Notes: generated by a model from the sequence alone, not told the origin. DNA of 64,000 bases from Peptococcaceae bacterium CEB3 (GCA_001029295.1 LDXJ01000045.1:1-64000), one strand, 5' to 3'. Counted from the first letter of the stretch, positions 25,974-34,938 are shown. Numbers and translations are program-made.

Positions 25974-26040
25974 AGAAAGAGCAAAGCTCCCCCACCGATT
26001 GGCGCGGGAGAGCTTCTTGGGCTTCCGGAATACATAAAAT

Positions 26041-26150
26041 CTAGGAGTACACGGGTGCTAGTGCTAGAGCAACTTTAACTTTAACTTTAACTTCGACTTC
26101 GGCTTGGGCTTGGGCTTCTGCCTTAGCCCGATTGCCCTCGGCCTGCTTTT
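26041..26150 (-). pseudogene. Out-of-frame C-terminal tail of the slipin gene
   Basis: Directly after the slipin stop, another minus frame reads AIEKQAEGNRAKAEAQAQAE, then VEVKVKVKV, and stops at 26041. This charged helical tail looks like real coding sequence, as on stomatin-like proteins. A one-base shift near 26155 would join it to the gene. It includes nine 6-bp units (AACTTT to GGCTTG) at 26071-26124. It could instead be a neutral repeat. Confidence 0.5.
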
Positions 26151-27134
26151 CTATGGCTTGGGTACATTAGGGGTACCCGTGGCATTCACGCCGGCGCTGC
26201 CTGTCGCGTTTGCGCTCGCATTGGCCGCACTGCTGTTCACCCCGGCCTGAGCAGCCAAACTTGTCAAGCCGGCAACGCTCCCCAGACCCATGGTCTCGAC
26301 CACCGAGGAAGGTACGATGACCATCGCCCCTTTTTCTTTGATCCCTTCATAAAGAATGTTCATCGCGCGCAAATGAAGGGCCACGGGATTATCTTGGTAG
26401 GATTTGGCCGCTTCGGCAAACTTGGTCGCGATTTCCGTTTCCGCTGTGCCCAGGATGATCCGGGCCCTGCGTTCGCGTTCCGCCTGAGCCTCCCGGCTCA
26501 TGGCGTCCTGCAGAGCTGAGGGCAGGATGACATCCCTGATTTCCACCGCATTGACATTGACACCCCAGGGAGAAGTGCGTTTATCAATGGCTTCTTTCAG
26601 CTCCCGATCAATCCGCTCTCGGTCTGAAAGCATCTCCGCCAGGTTCGTCCGGCCGATCACATCCCGCAGGGCCGTCTGCGCCGCCCAAAAAACCGCGTCC
26701 CGGTACTGGGCCACTTCGAGTGCCGCCTTCTTGGCATCCACCACGGTCCAGAACAAAACGGCGTCGACATCCACCGGAACCGTGTCTTTGGTCAGGGTCT
26801 GTTCCGCGTTAAAACCTGTCGTAATGGTGCGATGATCAATCCAGTTGGCCACGGATTCCAGGATCGGGAGCACGAAGAACAGTCCGGGGCCGGCCAGACG
26901 GCTGAATTTGCCCAGGCGGAGAATCACCGCCTTCTCCCACTGGTTCGCCACTTTGACTCCATAGCCGACGAGAATAGCCAGCACAACCCCGATCGCGATC
27001 CAGCCGTACCAACCGGTCAACCACCAGAGTAAAACACCGGCCAGGATGACGAGCAACGCGAGGAGCATGGACACCGAACTTGGCCCCCGAAAATCAAAAC
27101 TGGGCACTGACACATTCGGCCTTTGCACGGACAT
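26151..27134 (-). CDS. SPFH/Band 7 family protein (slipin, stomatin-like)
   Basis: A protein of 327 residues. A hydrophobic hairpin (SMLLALLVILAGVLLWWLTGWYGWIAIGVVLAILVGYGV) at about 20-60 is followed by the Band 7 domain: VANQWEKAVILRLGKFSRLAGPGLFFVLPILE, RTITTGFNAEQTLTKDTVPVDVDAVLFW, ALRDVIGRTNLAEMLSDRERID and VEIRDVILPSALQDAMSREAQAERERRARII. Slipins form membrane scaffolds in lipid microdomains. The C-terminus is an Ala/Asn/Gly-rich tail ending NVPKP, possibly shortened by a frameshift. ATG 27134 follows GAGAGGCGGG. No NfeD partner gene adjoins, which is unusual for this family. Confidence 0.9.
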   Translation of the reverse strand: MSVQRPNVSVPSFDFRGPSSVSMLLALLVILAGVLLWWLTGWYGWIAIGVVLAILVGYGVKVANQWEKAVILRLGKFSRLAGPGLFFVLPILESVANWIDHRTITTGFNAEQTLTKDTVPVDVDAVLFWTVVDAKKAALEVAQYRDAVFWAAQTALRDVIGRTNLAEMLSDRERIDRELKEAIDKRTSPWGVNVNAVEIRDVILPSALQDAMSREAQAERERRARIILGTAETEIATKFAEAAKSYQDNPVALHLRAMNILYEGIKEKGAMVIVPSSVVETMGLGSVAGLTSLAAQAGVNSSAANASANATGSAGVNATGTPNVPKP

Positions 27135-27318
27135 AGACAACCCGCCTCTCACTTTTAGCTATAGTGTACCACAAATGCCGGAGAAAATAACTTGCTCAAA
27201 AAGCGCAAACCGCTGACCCCGAGCCTGCGGGGCTACGGCGTCTACGCGCGTGCTGCTGCCTGACGCGGATCGCCATCTCCGCCCGTTCGTTCGCTGCGGC
27301 GTCCCCTACTGGCGCTTG

Positions 27319-27771
27319 CTACTTCTGAAGGTTAGGGGAATTAAAGTACAAGCCTTCAACAACTTTCTTGCCCCCGCTGTCTCCAAGACTTAGGGTGATC
27401 AGCACACCTTTCGGTTCCTTCGAATATTTCGCTTTATAGACGACAATAGTAAATGTCTTGTTATCCTTTTCTTTTGTCGTGGCACCGCTGAAAGTCTTGC
27501 TTTCATAATTCCCAACCTTCGAATTCAGCCACGAGACCAGGGTATCGAACTTGTCTTGGGGCAAACCATTTTTCATCGCGCTGCCAAAGTCCCGGCTGAA
27601 TTGGGCATAATCCTTATCCTTAATTCCGGCTAACACGTTATCCAGTATGGGGCCGGCATAGCTTACACTTGACTGGGATATTTTTTGACTGCCGCAACCC
27701 GTCAACAGGGACCCCAGCATGAAGATGACAACCGTCATAATCATCGCTTTTTCTAAACCGTTTCTTTTCAT
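27319..27771 (-). CDS. DUF3887-like lipoprotein
   Basis: A protein of 150 residues. The signal NGLEKAMIMTVVIFMLGSLLTGC has lipobox SLLTGC. The mature part resembles DUF3887: a helix with DKDYAQFSRDFGSAMKNGLPQDKFDTL, then FTIVVYKAKYSKEPKGVLITLSL and VEGLYFNS, a small alpha+beta NTF2-like fold. Members are extracytoplasmic and of unknown function. GGGAGGG lies 8 bp before the ATG. It is the last gene of a minus-strand pair with the YhfC-like gene. Confidence 0.75.
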   Translation of the reverse strand: MKRNGLEKAMIMTVVIFMLGSLLTGCGSQKISQSSVSYAGPILDNVLAGIKDKDYAQFSRDFGSAMKNGLPQDKFDTLVSWLNSKVGNYESKTFSGATTKEKDNKTFTIVVYKAKYSKEPKGVLITLSLGDSGGKKVVEGLYFNSPNLQK

Positions 27772-27951
27772 TTTCAAGCCCTCCCATTTTCTTAATATAA
27801 TTCCTTTTTTTTATATATCGTGATTGACCGCGAAAAAGCCTACGGGCTGTTCCCCCCCTGCTCAATCGATAAAAGAGCAAAGCAGCCGGAATTACAGGGG
27901 TTTTCGCAGCAACCCTCAGAGCAGCCGTCACAGCGGCCCTCACAGCGGCTC

Positions 27952-28689
27952 TCAGACCGGACTCTTGTTCGCGCTCAAAATAGCCTTGAATCTTACGGTC
28001 AGCCATAGGGCAAAGACAGCGAATACTGCCACATAACCCTCACTGGCCCAGATCTCTCCCCGCTGGCTGAGCAGGGTCACGACAGGGCTGTCGAGCAAAC
28101 CGTGGAACAGGATCGCATACAAAAGGTACCTTATCTTTTTGGATTTGACGGCGTACAGGACCAACAGGGTCATACCTACATGGGCGCTAATGGCCATGAC
28201 CCTTTCCAAGCCGGCAACCAGAAACAGGTACGGCGGCGTCTGACTTAACAAACCAACCAATTGTCCGGACATTAGGCCGTAGAGTAACCTGACATAGCTC
28301 AAGCCGACCAATAGAAGAGCCTCTGCCCCTCCATGCCCTAAGCCGAACACCACTCCATTTGCCCACGTCAGCCTCTTTTTCAGGAAAACCCTTAGCGCGA
28401 TAAATCTGCTGAGTTCCTCAAAAATGCCGGCACTTAACCCGAGTAAAGCCAAAAAGAGCAGAGTATTCGATTGGCTGAACAAAACAAACCAGGTCTTGTA
28501 CCCCAACCATTTTAGCAGGGGCAGCCGCAACAGGGGCTGGGCCACCGTAAAAGCAGCCGCACCCAAAAAGAGAGCCCGCCAATTGGCCTTGTATTTCTTC
28601 ACCACGACGGCCGCAAGCAGAGTGGGAGCAAAAACACAAATAAACGTGGTGATAAGCATGAAAAGTACCGACACGCTGCCAGCCTTCAC
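27952..28689 (-). CDS. YhfC-family intramembrane protein (putative metalloprotease)
   Basis: A protein of 245 residues with about seven membrane helices. Family motifs lie in or beside helices: GIFEELSRFIALR (a paired Glu and Arg), GLGHGGAEALLL, ISAHVGMTLLV and LFHGLLDSPV. These Glu/His sets resemble CAAX-type intramembrane proteases, although YhfC activity is not established. GTG 28689 lies 8 bp after AAGGAGGAG; the open frame up to 28788 has no ribosome site. It is divergent from the GntR/ABC operon. Confidence 0.82.
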   Translation of the reverse strand: MKAGSVSVLFMLITTFICVFAPTLLAAVVVKKYKANWRALFLGAAAFTVAQPLLRLPLLKWLGYKTWFVLFSQSNTLLFLALLGLSAGIFEELSRFIALRVFLKKRLTWANGVVFGLGHGGAEALLLVGLSYVRLLYGLMSGQLVGLLSQTPPYLFLVAGLERVMAISAHVGMTLLVLYAVKSKKIRYLLYAILFHGLLDSPVVTLLSQRGEIWASEGYVAVFAVFALWLTVRFKAILSANKSPV

Positions 28690-29065
28690 GCCTCTCTCCT
28701 CCTTCCGAGAAAATGTTCCGGAGCGATGTCCCTGTGACCTCGCGCGGCGGGGTGTCCCGGGGACAGGTTCCGAGAAACTCAGCAGCACCTCCTCCGAAAC
28801 CGACTGATTCGACTATTCGACAACATTCTAAATAACCATTTATCAAGAGTATACTTCCGGCCTCACCCAAAGTCAATGGCCTCAGACAAAGGTTTTTAAA
28901 TGAATTGACACGTGCCCACGTGCCCTGAGCAGCCCAGAAATGGCGGGCAAGATAATTACCAAAAACAGGCTCGAATCGCCCGTCAAAAAAAAGGTAAATC
29001 CCCTTGACTTACGTGTATTAAGATCTATAATACACTTTAGACAGTTGAATTGCGGGGGAAGTTGT
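28690..29065. other. Divergent intergenic region
   Basis: It contains the promoter and operator of the GntR/ABC operon (29004-29035). No gene was seen. Reading frames from 28940 are an upstream extension of the GntR frame. Confidence 0.5.
29004..29035 (+). promoter_or_regulatory. Promoter with overlapping operator for GntR/ABC operon
   Basis: TTGACT (29004-29009), a 16-bp spacer, TATAAT (29026-29031). A perfect inverted repeat GTGTATTA-N7-TAATACAC (29013-29035) covers the spacer and -10 box. This is the expected autoregulatory site for the YtrA-like repressor that follows. Confidence 0.78.
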
Positions 29066-29452
29066 ATGGAACCTATCCAGGTGGCCGGTATAACCTTCCG
29101 GCTTGATCCGGGTAAACCGCTCTACGAACAAATTGTGGATCAAGTGCAGGGTGCTTTGGCCCGCGGTGATGTGAACCTGAACGAACGCCTGCCCTCGGTG
29201 CGGGAATTAGCTCAGCTCTTGAAGGTCAATCCCAACACCGTTATGCGGGCTTACCAAGACTTGGAAAGGGGCGGTTTACTGATGACATACCGGGGCCAGG
29301 GTACGTTCACCACCGACAAACCCGAACCGGTTGAACGGCTTAAGCAAGACCTAGCCTGCCGAGCGATAGCCCAATTGGTGACTGAGATGCGCCGTTTGGG
29401 TTTTTCCCGGGAGCAAGCCCTAACTTTGTTTGAGGAGGTGAAGTGGTCATGA
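29066..29452 (+). CDS. GntR-family regulator, YtrA subfamily
   Basis: A protein of 128 residues: winged helix KPLYEQIVDQVQGALARGDV, RLPSVRELAQLLKVNPNTVMRAYQDLERGGLLMTYRGQGTF, then a short tail (LVTEMRRLGFSREQALTLFEEV). The ATG at 29066 follows GGGGGAAG. It is first in the operon, whereas in the system at 3.7 kb the regulator is last. Its stop overlaps the ATPase start (ATGA). Likely repressor of its own operon. Confidence 0.9.
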   Translation: MEPIQVAGITFRLDPGKPLYEQIVDQVQGALARGDVNLNERLPSVRELAQLLKVNPNTVMRAYQDLERGGLLMTYRGQGTFTTDKPEPVERLKQDLACRAIAQLVTEMRRLGFSREQALTLFEEVKWS

Positions 29453-30147
29453 GTGCAGTGCTGGAACTGAAAGGGATTGAAAAATCCTTTAGCGGACATC
29501 CTGTTTTGAGACAAGTGAATTTCGCGCTGGAACCCGGCAAGATCGTCGGACTCCTCGGCCCCAACGGAGCCGGGAAGTCGACCTTGCTAAAAACAGCCGT
29601 GGGACTGCTCATTCCCGACACCGGGGACGTAAGGGTATTCGGCGAGCCTCCTTCCTGGCAATCTTTGGCGCGAATTGCTTTCTTGCCTGACCGGGGCCAT
29701 TTTGCCAGGGGCCTGAAGGTCGAAGAAGCTTTAGCGCTGGCGGCTCGGCTCTATGGCCGGTTTGACCGCGGCTTGGCCGAGGCGGTTCTCAAGGGTGCCG
29801 ATCTTAGGCCGGGAGCCCGTCTGAGCGAACTTTCGCGCGGTCAGGAAGCCCGCTTGCACATGGCCCTCTGTGTCGCCCGTCGTCCCGAACTTCTCATCCT
29901 GGATGAACCCTTAGCCGGCCTCGATATCTTATCCCGGGAGGCCATGGTCGAAACCGTGATCGGGACAGCGAGTGACAGGGCCCCTACCATACTCATGAGT
30001 ACTCACGACTTGGATGAGGTGGAAGGACTGTTTGATGAGGTGATACTGCTCAAGGAAGGAAAAGTGTTGCTGAAGGCAGAAGCGGAAAGCTCACGAGCGA
30101 GATATGGTTCTCTGCGCCAAATGTATAAGGAGGTGATGCGGCCATGA
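29449..30147 (+). CDS. ABC transporter ATP-binding protein
   Basis: A protein of 232 residues with Walker A GPNGAGKS, Walker B LLILDEPLAGLDILSRE and a His switch (MSTHDLDEVE). The signature position reads LSRGQEARL rather than LSGGQ, a divergent but usable form. GGAGGTG lies 8 bp before the ATG. It overlaps both neighbours by 4 bp and pairs with the permease that follows. Confidence 0.9.
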   Translation: MSAVLELKGIEKSFSGHPVLRQVNFALEPGKIVGLLGPNGAGKSTLLKTAVGLLIPDTGDVRVFGEPPSWQSLARIAFLPDRGHFARGLKVEEALALAARLYGRFDRGLAEAVLKGADLRPGARLSELSRGQEARLHMALCVARRPELLILDEPLAGLDILSREAMVETVIGTASDRAPTILMSTHDLDEVEGLFDEVILLKEGKVLLKAEAESSRARYGSLRQMYKEVMRP

Positions 30148-30899
30148 CTTGGGGGGATTTGCTCGCCTATGAGCAGGCGCGCCGCTCGGGTCGGCGAGAG
30201 AGGAGACATTGGCTGTTCCCCTTCCTCGGTCTCTCCCTGGCCCTGATTGTTATGCTGATTTTCGCCCTCGAAGGCTGGTCTCATCAGACCTATCTGGCCT
30301 GGTTCCCTCTCCTCGGTCTCCTCTATGTAGCCCCGGGGGCAGGTGCCGGCAGTATGGCCCACGAATGGAAAGCGGATACGTGGTACTGGTGGCTCTCCTT
30401 GCCGGCCCCGCGGGAAAAACTCCTGGCCGCCAAACTTCTCGGAGCCTTGGGGCGCTGGGTCCGTTTATGGCTGATGCTCCTCATCTTCGCGGTAATTTCC
30501 ATGGTTGCGCTGGACGCCTCTCTCCAGCAGTGGTCCTGGAACCTGCTCCAAGCTCAAATGCGCTTCGGCGGCCAGGTCGGACTGCTGGGTCTCCTCCTGG
30601 GGCCCCCACTGATCACTCTGGGACTTGTAATGGGGTCCGTGCGGCGTCACGGCAAAACTTCCTTCCTCCTTATACCGCTTTGGGCCTTGGTCATTCTCTT
30701 CATTAATATCCAATTCAACCTCATCTCCAACATTTCGAGCATGGACCAAATCCCGAGATTTGGCCCCCTGCCCGGTCAAGCCTTTGCACCTGAGGTCCTC
30801 TGGCACAGCCCATGGTTGCCGGTTGAACTGGCCGCCGCTTATGTTCTGGCGGGAATCGCCTTCTACGGCCTGGTCCGCTGGCTCAAACATCCGCAGTAG
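30144..30899 (+). CDS. ABC-2 type permease
   Basis: A protein of 251 residues with six helices. The cytoplasmic start is rich in Arg (YEQARRSGRRERRHW), and a WWLSLPAPREKLLAAKLLGALGRW loop follows the second helix, similar to the coupling loop of the permease at 4606. It begins within the ATPase stop. Together with the GntR regulator it forms a compact export system; substrate unknown. Confidence 0.82.
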   Translation: MTWGDLLAYEQARRSGRRERRHWLFPFLGLSLALIVMLIFALEGWSHQTYLAWFPLLGLLYVAPGAGAGSMAHEWKADTWYWWLSLPAPREKLLAAKLLGALGRWVRLWLMLLIFAVISMVALDASLQQWSWNLLQAQMRFGGQVGLLGLLLGPPLITLGLVMGSVRRHGKTSFLLIPLWALVILFINIQFNLISNISSMDQIPRFGPLPGQAFAPEVLWHSPWLPVELAAAYVLAGIAFYGLVRWLKHPQ

Positions 30900-30957
30900 A
30901 GCCTTCAATTGCCAAGACACAGAAGACAACTTGCGAGAGAAAGCGAGGTTAACACAA

Positions 30958-32010
30958 GTGCCTGAAGAATGTACCTTCACCTTAACAGTCGACCACTTAC
31001 CAGCGAAAGACAGGTTGACCGTCTCAGAACTCTCAAACTCGCTTCCGCTCCGGTCCAAGCCCGGAACCGCTGCCGTCGTCAGCCGGGACTTGAGCAAAAC
31101 GTACGGGCACACTCTGGCCTTGGACAAAGTATCTATCCGCGTCGCCCCGGGCAGCTTCTACGGCCTACTGGGTCCTAACGGAGCGGGCAAAAGTACCCTG
31201 ATGAAGTTGATGGTCGGAGTGCTGGCCCCGACCGGAGGGAGCATAGAGGTTTTCGGACACAAAGCGGGCAAGGGCGACGAAGTGCGCAGAATGGTGGGCT
31301 ATGTGCCTCAGGACGTGGCCCTCTACGGCAGCCTGACCGGAAAACAAAATCTGCAGTTTTTCGGCAGTATGTACGGCTTGAGTGGTCAGCCTCTGCAACA
31401 GAGCATTGACGAAGTCTTAGAGTTCGTCGGCCTGACGGAAAAAGCCGGGGAAGCAGTGAAATCCTATTCCGGCGGCATGAAAAGGCGGCTGAATATCGCC
31501 GCCGCCCTCCTGCACAAGCCCAGCTTGCTCCTCTTGGACGAGCCGACGGTAGGTGTGGATCCCCATTCCCGCCAGCGCATGTTTGACATGCTCAAACACC
31601 TTCAGGCGCAGGGCGCAACCATCGTCTATTCCAGTCACTATATGGAGGAAGTGGAAGAGCTCTGCGACACAGTGGGAATTATTGACCATGGGAAACTCGT
31701 GGACCAGGATCCCCTGCCCGAACTGCTGGCCCGCTACGCCGGGCAGGAAGTCTATCTGGAGATCGCCCCGGACGGGACGGTCCCCCCGGACATGCCCTCC
31801 TGGTTAGCCTCCTGCTCGAACCAGGTACGGTCCGTTCGTCCCCTGGGCAGCGGTTGGCTGGCTGAAGCCGGCAACAGGGCAGACCTCATGGCCGACGTCT
31901 TGGCGGGAGCCCGCCGGGAAACCGTCAATTTTCGCCGTTTGGAATTGGTCAAACCATCCTTGGAGTCCGTTTTCCTGAAACTGACCGGCACCTCTTTGCG
32001 GGACGAGTAA
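30958..32010 (+). CDS. ABC transporter ATP-binding protein (drug/NatA-like)
   Basis: A protein of 350 residues. The first 45 residues before the ABC domain are an unusual extension. The domain has Walker [10 protein letters not shown], signature [19 protein letters not shown], Walker [20 protein letters not shown] and [13 protein letters not shown]-terminal domain of about 80 residues ([27 protein letters not shown]) is typical of DrrA/CcmA-like exporters. GTG 30958 follows GAGG at 10 bp; a start further in is possible. It works with the permease at 32238. Confidence 0.88.
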   Translation: MPEECTFTLTVDHLPAKDRLTVSELSNSLPLRSKPGTAAVVSRDLSKTYGHTLALDKVSIRVAPGSFYGLLGPNGAGKSTLMKLMVGVLAPTGGSIEVFGHKAGKGDEVRRMVGYVPQDVALYGSLTGKQNLQFFGSMYGLSGQPLQQSIDEVLEFVGLTEKAGEAVKSYSGGMKRRLNIAAALLHKPSLLLLDEPTVGVDPHSRQRMFDMLKHLQAQGATIVYSSHYMEEVEELCDTVGIIDHGKLVDQDPLPELLARYAGQEVYLEIAPDGTVPPDMPSWLASCSNQVRSVRPLGSGWLAEAGNRADLMADVLAGARRETVNFRRLELVKPSLESVFLKLTGTSLRDE

Positions 32011-32192
32011 ACTTCCGTGCCTCCGTCAAATATCGTGATCGCAGGCGGAAAGCGAGGGGCAAAGGTTCGCTGCACGAAGTTGCACTCATCCCCTGTGAAA
32101 GCTCACTGCTCAGGATGGCACTCCTCCGCTACGAAAGTCCGTGGATTTTGAACGGCTCAAATAGGATCCCTTTTAAAGTGAGCTTCCTGGAC

Positions 32193-32220
32193 AAGGGTAA
32201 AGGGTAAAGGATAAAGGATA
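32193..32220 (+). repeat. 7-bp tandem repeat before a ribosome site
   Basis: Four heptamers, AAGGGTA twice and AAGGATA twice, run directly into the CAAGGAGG ribosome site of the next gene. Each unit resembles a weak Shine-Dalgarno, so copy number might affect translation. Confidence 0.7.
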
Positions 32221-32237
32221 CAAGGAGGTTAAGCGAC

Positions 32238-33332
32238 ATGATTGGAGCAATCTTGCTCAAGGAACTCCGGAAACTGGTCAGAGAGAAAGGAAACTTTGTC
32301 TACCTGCTCATCATGCCCATGGTCTTTATGGTTTTGTTTCACTTTCTCTTTGCCGCGGGGGAAAGCAATGTCAAGGTCAACATCCTCGATGCGGATCACT
32401 CGCCGCTTTCCCGTCAACTCATTCAAGTCATGGATAAAACTCCCGGTTTTCAGGTCACAGAGCTGAGCGGGAGCGTCCAAAGCGCCGGGCAACAGGTCTC
32501 CAATGGAAAACTGAGCAGTGTCGTCATCATTCCCCAGGGTTTCGCGGCCCGGGTAGTTAACCATCAACCGGCACAAATCGCCATCAAATCCGGACCACAG
32601 GCTTCCGCTTCCGCGGGAGTGCTTGCCGGCGTGCTGCAGCAAATCGCGGCTAAGCTTGCCGATCCGACCCGTCCCCCCAGTCCCGTCCAGGTGAAGCTGG
32701 AGCAGGCAAGCGGCACGGTTTCCCCTTCCATCGCAACCCAGATCGTGCCTGGCTATACCGTCATGTTTGTCTTCTACATCATGATCACAATCCTGCGCAG
32801 CCTGTTTAAAGAAAAGGAATCAGGTATTTTAGAGAGAGTGCGCACCACGCCACTGAAGGCCTTCCAGTATATGCTGGGCATGTGGTTTCCCCAGGTTATC
32901 GCCGCCATGGTGCAGATTACCGTCCTCTTTGCTTTCGGACATTGGCTTTTGCAGTTGCAACTCCACAATTACGCCATGTTATTCCTTTTGTCCCTGGCCC
33001 TCAGCCTCTGTGCCACCGCCTTGGGCATGATGCTGACCATGCTGGTGGGATCCGAGAACCAGGGGATGGCCCTGATTCAGCTCCTATCCTTGGGCGGAGC
33101 GGCCCTAGCCGGTTTATGGATGCCCCTGGACATGCTGCCGCCCGGCATGCAGACGCTGGCCCACATTTTGCCGCAGTATTGGGCCATGCAGGGATATCAG
33201 GCGATTCTGTTCCAAACGGGGAATCTTCAGATCCTTTGGCAGGGGATCGGCATCCTCACCGGGATTGCCCTGGTCGCCATCTTGATTGCCGCTACCCGTT
33301 ATAACCGCTTCGCCAAAGCGGAATCGATTTAG
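32238..33332 (+). CDS. ABC-2 permease with large extracellular loop (YhfG/LinearMycin-type exporter)
   Basis: A protein of 364 residues. One N-terminal helix (FVYLLIMPMVFMVLFHFLFA) is followed by an extracellular domain of about 140 residues (KVNILDADHSPLSRQLIQVMDKTPGFQVTEL), then five helices. ITILRSLFKEKESGILERVRTTPLKAFQYMLGMW carries the ABC-2 family E-R-hydrophobic motif. AAGGAGG precedes the ATG. It partners the ATPase at 30958-32010. This layout is seen in multidrug and lipid-antibiotic exporters. Confidence 0.85.
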   Translation: MIGAILLKELRKLVREKGNFVYLLIMPMVFMVLFHFLFAAGESNVKVNILDADHSPLSRQLIQVMDKTPGFQVTELSGSVQSAGQQVSNGKLSSVVIIPQGFAARVVNHQPAQIAIKSGPQASASAGVLAGVLQQIAAKLADPTRPPSPVQVKLEQASGTVSPSIATQIVPGYTVMFVFYIMITILRSLFKEKESGILERVRTTPLKAFQYMLGMWFPQVIAAMVQITVLFAFGHWLLQLQLHNYAMLFLLSLALSLCATALGMMLTMLVGSENQGMALIQLLSLGGAALAGLWMPLDMLPPGMQTLAHILPQYWAMQGYQAILFQTGNLQILWQGIGILTGIALVAILIAATRYNRFAKAESI

Positions 33333-33377
33333 TCATAGTCAATTTAGCGCTCACGTTGACCAACCGGATAGGGGGTT

Positions 33378-33959
33378 ATGCAGATGTTGGCTCGGACGAT
33401 AGGCACGTTGTCCACTCTCGCGTATTACGCTTGGTTCGCGTCGGAAGTTTGGATCCTCCTGCGAACCAAACTGCTGCGGCAAAACGTGAAGGCCACGAAG
33501 TCCGACAAAGGATCCGGCTGGCTTATTGTTTTGGGCCTTACGCTGGGAATCATTATCAGCTTCAACTTCCACGCTCTCCGGTGGGGCTGGGTCAGCCAGC
33601 CCGTCGCCAATACGGCCGCCCTTGTCATGTTAATGGGAGTCGCCCTGAGGTTATGGTCAATTCATATTTTGGGACGCAATTTCTCGCCGGTCGTCTCGGT
33701 TGATGCGAAGCAAACAATTGTCAAAGATGGACCCTACAAATGGATCCGACATCCGGCCTACACAGGGGCGATTCTCACCTTCGGTTCCTTAGGATTGGCC
33801 TTTAATTCCTGGCTGGCTTCCTGCATCCTGCTTTTGCTCAGCGCCGTTATTTACGGTTACCGTATCCAAGTTGAAGAACAGGCGTTGCTTTCCCATTTCG
33901 GTTCGGCCTACGAAGATTATCGCCGGAACACTTGGAAGTTGATCCCTTACCTTTGGTAA
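33378..33959 (+). CDS. ICMT-like membrane methyltransferase
   Basis: A protein of 193 residues with about five helices. The family region is clear: LGRNFSPVVSVDAKQTIVKDGPYKWIRHPAYTGAILTFGSLGLAFNSWLA then YRIQVEEQALLSHFGSAYEDYRRNTWKLIPYLW. The RHPxYxG and EE...Y motifs bind S-adenosylmethionine in isoprenylcysteine carboxyl methyltransferases. Bacterial members probably methylate lipids or isoprenoids; the substrate is unknown. GGGGG precedes the ATG, 45 bp after the permease stop. Confidence 0.85.
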   Translation: MQMLARTIGTLSTLAYYAWFASEVWILLRTKLLRQNVKATKSDKGSGWLIVLGLTLGIIISFNFHALRWGWVSQPVANTAALVMLMGVALRLWSIHILGRNFSPVVSVDAKQTIVKDGPYKWIRHPAYTGAILTFGSLGLAFNSWLASCILLLLSAVIYGYRIQVEEQALLSHFGSAYEDYRRNTWKLIPYLW

Positions 33960-34065
33960 ATTCATGAGCGCCGTACCGGAGCCCCTCCTCATTACTATGT
34001 CCTCGTCCCGACTCAGTGCAGACTAATCCCTGCGTCCTCTATAAACGCCAAAGGTTGTGGAGTAG

Positions 34066-34680
34066 ATGGATATAACAGAGAATAGAAACCAACGCATTCA
34101 CGAAACCAGAAAAAAATTAATTCCAAACCTTATAGTTAACTTGATCCTGCCTTGGTTACTATATGTGGTCGTACGTCCCCATTTTGCTAATGACACTTTC
34201 CCCCTAGCCATATCCGCTACCATTCCAACAATAAAGACTATTGTTCACTGGGTATGGCATCGTAAGCTCGATTGGACCGGTCTTTTAAGTCTTACCATTT
34301 TAGCAATATCCTTGTTAGTAACTTATCTCTCAGGCGACAGCGCGTTGCCACTTAAGATTATTCAACCTGCAATGCTTGGACTGCTTGGCTTGATTTTTCT
34401 TGGGTCGGTTCTATTAGGAAGACCATTGATGCTATTAATAGTATCGAAAACAGTCGGTTATCAAAATAGCGAACATCCCAACAATCCATTAGCGCATAAA
34501 AAATTGACTATCATGACTGCATTGATTGGAGGAGTAATTTTAATCGGAGCAATTACAAACATTACTATGGCCCTCATATTGCCAACCAGTACCTTTCTCG
34601 TAATAAAGTACATGGTAAGCGTTGGAATTGTTGTGGCATTACTTTTTTCCATAAAAGTAGTTATTCCAAAAATCAAATAG
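34066..34680 (+). CDS. VC0807-like integral membrane protein
   Basis: A protein of 204 residues with six helices, starting with a charged stretch (NRNQRIHETRKKLIPNL). It has LPWLLYVVVRPHF, SATIPTIKTIVHWVWHRKLDWTGLLSLTILAISLLVTYLSGD and GSVLLGRPLMLLIV, as in proteins grouped around VC0807. It is more AT-rich than its neighbours, suggesting transfer. GTGGAG precedes the ATG. Function unknown. Confidence 0.65.
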   Translation: MDITENRNQRIHETRKKLIPNLIVNLILPWLLYVVVRPHFANDTFPLAISATIPTIKTIVHWVWHRKLDWTGLLSLTILAISLLVTYLSGDSALPLKIIQPAMLGLLGLIFLGSVLLGRPLMLLIVSKTVGYQNSEHPNNPLAHKKLTIMTALIGGVILIGAITNITMALILPTSTFLVIKYMVSVGIVVALLFSIKVVIPKIK

Positions 34681-34712
34681 AAAGGTAAACTACTTCTGAA
34701 TAATAAAGAAAA

Positions 34713-34756
34713 CTCGGCTTGTGCCACGATACAGTCCGGTGGACTGTATCGCCGAG
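34713..34756. terminator. Strong nested hairpin
   Basis: CGATACAGTCC / GGACTGTATCG with a 3-nt loop (34727-34751), flanked by CTCGGC / GCCGAG (34713-34718, 34751-34756). It lies 33 bp after the membrane-protein stop. No T-tract follows on the plus strand, so termination is likely but not certain. Confidence 0.5.
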
Positions 34757-34938
34757 GCCGAAACTCTGAAACATAGCTTGCCGGCCGACGATGCCTTTTG
34801 GCGAAGGCAGAAGCCGAAGTTGCACTTATGCGCCCCCAGACTTATACTTTCTGATTAGCGAACAAAGAAAGGCGCAAAAATCCATATAATTAGTTTTAGG
34901 TTATTCTGGGACTGAATTATGGGCGAGGAGGTACTGTC

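Noticed and set aside
25984-26014. AAGCTC...GAGCTT hairpin as terminator
   Set aside because: The stem is imperfect and no T-tract follows; too weak to call.
27638-28006. Minus-strand Ala/Arg-rich frame
   Set aside because: It overlaps two real genes; the coherent look comes from a 12-bp degenerate repeat. A frameshifted YhfC tail is possible but unsupported.
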